35,523 bases of DNA from NCBI GenBank assembly GCA_946620645.1, contig CAMONN010000006.1:1-35523 (forward strand), given 5' to 3'. Within the stretch, counting starts at the first letter, position 1; each line of letters starts with the position of its first letter. The DNA comes from an uncultured Clostridia bacterium. Lineage in GTDB: Bacteria > Bacillota > Clostridia > Oscillospirales > Oscillospiraceae. A program made the translations under genes and the position numbers. Positions 32,141 to 35,523 of the stretch are shown one piece after another. A model generated the notes under the pieces. The model did not search any database, was not told where the DNA came from, and was given only the letters and a program-made list of their open reading frames with translations.

Positions 32141-32764
32141 ATGCCTAAAGCAAATGTGTTTAACATGGCTGGCGAGAAGGTCGGCGAAGTCGAGCTCTCC
32201 GAAGCCGTATTCGGCATTCAGCCGAATGAGAGCGTGCTGCATGATTCCGTTAAGAACCATCTGGCCAACTGCCGTCAGGGCACCCAGAGCGCGCTCACCA
32301 AGGGTGAGGTTTCCTACACCACGAAGAAGCCCTGGCGCCAGAAGGGCACCGGCCGTGCCCGCGCCGGTTACGCCGGCAGCCCCGTGTGGTATCACGGTGG
32401 TGTGGCCTTCGCTCCGAAGCCCCGGGATTACGGCTACAGCCTGAACAAGAAGGTTCGGCGCCTGGCCATGAAGAGCGCTCTGAGCGCCAAGGCCCTGGAA
32501 GAGAACATCGTCGTCATCGACGGCCTGAAGGTCGACGAAGTGAAGACCAAGCCCTTCAAGGCCTTCCTGGAGAAGGTCGGTGTCACCGGCAAGGCTCTGG
32601 TTGTTACTGAGAATGTGGACAGCATGGTTGTCAAGTCCGCCCGCAATCTTCCGGGTGTGACCACCACCACCGCGATGATTCTCAGCCCCTACATGATTCT
32701 CACCGGCGGCAAGATGGTGGTCGACAAGGCCGCCCTCAGCAAGATTGAGGAGGTGTTCGCCTGA
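32141..32764 (+). CDS. rplD: 50S ribosomal protein L4
   Basis: 207 aa. The L4 core [14 protein letters not shown], the internal loop entering the exit tunnel, is present, as is [24 protein letters not shown]. In several bacteria L4 also represses its own operon by binding the S10 leader. AAAGGAG-type SD; the stop overlaps the rplW start by one base. Confidence 0.97.
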   Translation: MPKANVFNMAGEKVGEVELSEAVFGIQPNESVLHDSVKNHLANCRQGTQSALTKGEVSYTTKKPWRQKGTGRARAGYAGSPVWYHGGVAFAPKPRDYGYSLNKKVRRLAMKSALSAKALEENIVVIDGLKVDEVKTKPFKAFLEKVGVTGKALVVTENVDSMVVKSARNLPGVTTTTAMILSPYMILTGGKMVVDKAALSKIEEVFA

Positions 32765-33060
32765 TGAAAACCCCGTATGATATCATCATCCGCCCGATCA
32801 TTACCGAACAGTCCACGGAAGATCTTGACATCAAGAAGTATGCCTTCCAGGTTGCCAAAGATGCCAACAAGATTGAAATCCGCAAGGCCATTGAAGAGAT
32901 CTTTGACGTCCGGGTCATCAAGGTGACCACTGAGAACGTTCAGGGCAAAATGAAGCGCACCGGCGCCTACCCCATGGGCCGTCAGGCCTCCTGGAAGAAA
33001 GCGGTTGTGAAGCTCAGCGCCGATTCGAAGAACATTGAGCTCTTCGAAGGCATGGCCTAA
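32764..33060 (+). CDS. rplW: 50S ribosomal protein L23
   Basis: 98 aa. [23 protein letters not shown] and the [19 protein letters not shown] loop are typical. It sits at the tunnel exit and docks trigger factor and SRP. The start overlaps the rplD stop (TGATG). Confidence 0.97.
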   Translation: MKTPYDIIIRPIITEQSTEDLDIKKYAFQVAKDANKIEIRKAIEEIFDVRVIKVTTENVQGKMKRTGAYPMGRQASWKKAVVKLSADSKNIELFEGMA

Positions 33061-33074
33061 GGGAGGGGAACGAT

Positions 33075-33911
33075 ATGTCCATTAAAACCTACAGACCCAC
33101 TACCCCGGCCAGGAGACAGATGACGGTTTCCGGTTTTGACGGTGTCGACCGCCATGCCAAGCCTGAAAAGTCTCTGCTTGAGGTCAAGAAAAAGAACTCC
33201 GGCCGCAACAGCTATGGCCGCATCACCGTCCGCCACAAGGGCGGCGGCAACCGGCAGAAGTACCGCGTCATTGATTTTAAGCGCAACAAGCTGGACATGT
33301 CCGCAAAGGTTGTCCAGATTGAGTACGACCCGAACCGCAGCTCCTTCATCGCCCTCTGCGAGTATGAAGACGGCGAGCGCCGCTACATCCTCGCCCCCGT
33401 GGGCCTGAGCAAGGGCGACAGCATCATGGCTTCCGCCGCGGCCGATATCAAGCCCGGCAACGCCCTCCCGCTGGCGAACATCCCTGTGGGTACCGTGATC
33501 CACAACATTGAGCTCTATCCCGGCAAGGGCGCCCAGCTGGTTCGTTCCGCCGGCGTCGCGGCTCAGCTCATGGCCAAGGAGAACGGCATGGCTACGGTCC
33601 GCCTTCCCTCCGGCGAAAGCCGCAAGGTCCGCATGGAGTGCATGGCCACCATCGGCCAGGTCGGCAACATCGACCACGCCAACATCCACATCGGCAAGGC
33701 CGGCCGTACCCGCCACATGGGCATCCGTCCCACCGTGCGCGGCTCCGTCATGAACCCCAATGACCACCCCCACGGCGGTGGCGAGGGCAAGTCCCCCGTC
33801 GGCCGTCCCGGCCCTGTAACTCCTTGGGGCAAGCCCGCCCTGGGTTACAAGACCCGCAAGACGAAGAACAAGACCGATAAGTTCATCGTCAAGCGCCGCA
33901 ACGCGAAGTAA
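33075..33911 (+). CDS. rplB: 50S ribosomal protein L2
   Basis: 278 aa, usual length. [15 protein letters not shown] at the N-terminus, [18 protein letters not shown], and the C-terminal [19 protein letters not shown] containing the His needed for peptidyl transfer. SD GGAGGGG in a 14-nt spacer after rplW. Confidence 0.98.
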   Translation: MSIKTYRPTTPARRQMTVSGFDGVDRHAKPEKSLLEVKKKNSGRNSYGRITVRHKGGGNRQKYRVIDFKRNKLDMSAKVVQIEYDPNRSSFIALCEYEDGERRYILAPVGLSKGDSIMASAAADIKPGNALPLANIPVGTVIHNIELYPGKGAQLVRSAGVAAQLMAKENGMATVRLPSGESRKVRMECMATIGQVGNIDHANIHIGKAGRTRHMGIRPTVRGSVMNPNDHPHGGGEGKSPVGRPGPVTPWGKPALGYKTRKTKNKTDKFIVKRRNAK

Positions 33912-33925
33912 GGAGGGAACTGGTA

Positions 33926-34198
33926 ATGAGCAGAAGTATTAAAAAAGGCCCCTTCGCCGCTCCCGAGCTGCTGAAGAGAGTCGATGAGATGAACAAGAGC
34001 GGCAACAAGCAGGTCATCAAGACCTGGTCCCGCGCCTCCACGATTTTCCCGTCCTTCGTCGGACACACCATCGCCGTCCATGACGGCCGTCGTCACGTGC
34101 CCGTGTATGTCACCGAGGATATGGTCGGCCACAAGCTGGGCGAGTTCGCCCCCACCCGTACCTTCCGCGGCCACGCCGGCAGCAAGACCGGTAAGTAA
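33926..34198 (+). CDS. rpsS: 30S ribosomal protein S19
   Basis: 90 aa. [40 protein letters not shown] and the C-terminal [14 protein letters not shown] are diagnostic. It lies in the 30S head beside S13. AAGGAGGG SD 14 nt after rplB. Confidence 0.98.
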   Translation: MSRSIKKGPFAAPELLKRVDEMNKSGNKQVIKTWSRASTIFPSFVGHTIAVHDGRRHVPVYVTEDMVGHKLGEFAPTRTFRGHAGSKTGK

Positions 34199-34210
34199 GG
34201 AGGAGAGAAA

Positions 34211-34558
34211 ATGGACGAGAAGAAAATTGCCCGTGCGGAGCATAAATACGCCCGTATTTCTCCCCGCAAGGTTGAGATCATCTGCAACATGATCCGCGGC
34301 AAGGACGCCAAGGTCGCCATGGCTTACATGGAGAACACCCCGAAGGCCGGCTGCGAGCTGATGATCAAGGTGCTCAAGAGCGCCATGGCCAATGCCGAGA
34401 ATAACTTCGAGATGGATCCCGAGAAGCTGTACGTGGCGGAAACCTACGTCGGCGCCGGCCCCATCCTGAAGCGCGGCATGCCCCGCGCCCAGGGCCGTAT
34501 GTACCGCATCAACAAGCGCACCAGCCACATCGTCATCGCCGTGGCTGAGAGAGACTGA
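34211..34558 (+). CDS. rplV: 50S ribosomal protein L22
   Basis: 115 aa. [18 protein letters not shown] and the hairpin region [24 protein letters not shown] identify L22, whose loop lines the exit tunnel and is a macrolide-resistance site in other bacteria. AAGGAGGAGA SD. Confidence 0.97.
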   Translation: MDEKKIARAEHKYARISPRKVEIICNMIRGKDAKVAMAYMENTPKAGCELMIKVLKSAMANAENNFEMDPEKLYVAETYVGAGPILKRGMPRAQGRMYRINKRTSHIVIAVAERD

Positions 34559-34575
34559 GGGAAGGAGGCAGAATT

Positions 34576-35433
34576 ATGGGACAGAAAGTAAATCCGCACG
34601 GCCTGCGCGTCGGTGTTATTAAAGACTGGGATTCCAGATGGTACGCCAGAGAAGAAAAGGTCGGCGATCTGATCGTTGAAGACTACAAGATCCGTGAGTA
34701 TCTCAAGAAGGCCCTCTATTCCGCCGGTGTCCCCACCATTGAGATCGAGCGCGATTCCTCCAAGGTCCGCGTCTACATTCACTGCGCCAGACCCGGCGTC
34801 GTGATCGGCAAGGGCGGCCAGGAGATCGAGCGTCTGCGCCAGGAAGTGGAAAAGCTCATCGGCAAGCCGGTGGCCCTCTCCATCGTCGAGGTCCGTACGC
34901 CCGACACGAACGCTCAGCTGGTTGCCGAGAACATCGCGCAGCAGCTCGAGAAGCGCATCGGCTTCCGCCGTGCGATGAAGAACGCCATGGGCCGTGCCAT
35001 GCGCATGGGCGCCCGCGGCATCAAGGTCAAGTGCGGCGGCCGTCTCGGCGGCGCCGAGATCGCCCGCAGCGAGTGCTATCACGAGGGCACCATCCCCCTG
35101 CAGACCATCCGTGCCGACATCGACTACGGCTTTGCCGAGGCGAACACCACCTACGGCCGTATCGGCGTGAAGGTTTGGATCTACAAGGGTGAGGTCCTCT
35201 CCCAGACCCTGCGCACCACCCCGCGCACCATGGATCTCTCCAAGCCCGCCGGCGAGCGCCGTCGCAGAGACGACCGCCGTCAGGGCGACCGTCGTCAGGG
35301 CGGCTTCAACCGTGACAATCGTCAGGGCGGCGATCGCCGTCAGGGCGGCTACGGCAACCGGCCCCAGGGCCAGGGCGGCTTCAACCGCGGGCCCCGTCCC
35401 GCCGCTCCCGCTAAGGAAGGAGGCAACAACTAA
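34576..35433 (+). CDS. rpsC: 30S ribosomal protein S3 with Arg/Gly-rich C-terminal tail
   Basis: 285 aa against about 210-230 in most bacteria. The KH domain ([17 protein letters not shown]) and the C-terminal S3 domain ([32 protein letters not shown]) are intact. After about residue 220 a tail of some 60 residues follows, built from repeats such as [21 protein letters not shown] and ending APAKEGGNN. Such basic disordered tails may bind rRNA or mRNA; a specific role is not known. SD AAGGAGG. Confidence 0.97.
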   Translation: MGQKVNPHGLRVGVIKDWDSRWYAREEKVGDLIVEDYKIREYLKKALYSAGVPTIEIERDSSKVRVYIHCARPGVVIGKGGQEIERLRQEVEKLIGKPVALSIVEVRTPDTNAQLVAENIAQQLEKRIGFRRAMKNAMGRAMRMGARGIKVKCGGRLGGAEIARSECYHEGTIPLQTIRADIDYGFAEANTTYGRIGVKVWIYKGEVLSQTLRTTPRTMDLSKPAGERRRRDDRRQGDRRQGGFNRDNRQGGDRRQGGYGNRPQGQGGFNRGPRPAAPAKEGGNN

Positions 35434-35523
35434 TGTTAATGCCTAAGAGAGTTAAATACCGCAGAGTCCAGCGCGGCCGCATGAAGGGCAAAGCTACCCG
35501 CGGTAATGTTGTCACCTACGGTG
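35433..35523 (+). CDS. rplP: 50S ribosomal protein L16, N-terminal part (runs off window)
   Basis: ATG overlaps the rpsC stop by one base (TAATG), with AAGGAAGGAGG 10 nt upstream. The readable 30 residues, [20 protein letters not shown] then [10 protein letters not shown], match the L16 N-terminus. This continues the S10 operon order. The rest is outside the window. Confidence 0.95.
   Translation, partial: MLMPKRVKYRRVQRGRMKGKATRGNVVTYG

Overview
The window looks like chromosomal DNA of a GC-rich, anaerobic, Gram-positive Clostridia-type bacterium (Bacillota). The reasons are strong AGGAGG-type ribosome binding sites, frequent GTG/TTG starts, intrinsic hairpin+U-run terminators, a standard S10 ribosomal operon, a FadN/FadA-type beta-oxidation pair, a but/4-hydroxybutyrate-type CoA-transferase and several Fe-S flavoproteins. 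Genus cannot be fixed from sequence reading alone. No insertion sequence, prophage, CRISPR array or attachment site was seen.

Layout. (1) 1-7500: the 5' part of a tRNA-Leu(CAG) on the minus strand with a near-consensus promoter. Then, on the plus strand, mnmG (gidA), a VWA-like/degenerate metallopeptidase protein, a MoxR-like AAA+ ATPase with an unassigned 250-residue N-terminus, a rhodanese, an orphan OmpR-family response regulator ending in a long terminator hairpin, a GNAT acetyltransferase and a YycJ/WalJ-like metallo-beta-lactamase-fold protein. (2) 7500-8830: a minus-strand three-gene operon (small conserved protein, YkvA/DUF1232 protein, ThpR) with its own promoter. (3) 8836-26160: a divergent acyl-CoA metabolism locus. 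Leftward operon: GntR regulator, acyl-CoA synthetase, enoyl-CoA hydratase, CrtI/retinol-saturase-like flavoprotein, FNR/2Fe-2S reductase, giant GltD-like Fe-S flavoprotein, HypA-like protein. Rightward operon: FadN-like 3-hydroxyacyl-CoA dehydrogenase/enoyl-CoA hydratase, thiolase, nitronate-monooxygenase-like flavoprotein, PaaG-like isomerase, CoA-transferase, second nitronate-monooxygenase-like flavoprotein. The 305-bp divergent gap holds opposed promoters and two FadR-like operator sequences (TGGTCCGACCA and a one-mismatch copy). (4) 26160-30500: MBL-fold protein with its own promoter, a type-2 malate/lactate dehydrogenase-family protein lacking the expected catalytic His, two small membrane proteins with overlapping reading frames, another MBL-fold hydrolase and, convergent, an HD-domain phosphohydrolase. 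(5) 30580-35523: the S10 ribosomal protein operon (rpsJ, rplC, rplD, rplW, rplB, rpsS, rplV, rpsC, start of rplP) with a long structured leader containing a terminator-like hairpin, and a second structured RNA between rpsJ and rplC.

How it fits together. The central locus carries activation (acyl-CoA synthetase, CoA-transferase), hydration, isomerisation, dehydrogenation and thiolysis, but no acyl-CoA dehydrogenase and no EtfAB. Instead it has five flavin or Fe-S oxidoreductases: the GltD-like/FNR pair, which recalls the two-subunit NfnAB architecture, a CrtI/RetSat-like FAD enzyme and two FMN-type nitronate-monooxygenase relatives. I infer a FadR-type-controlled pathway for an unsaturated or unusual acyl substrate whose redox step uses these proteins. 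This is the most promising undescribed system in the window. The substrate and electron carriers are not determinable from sequence alone.
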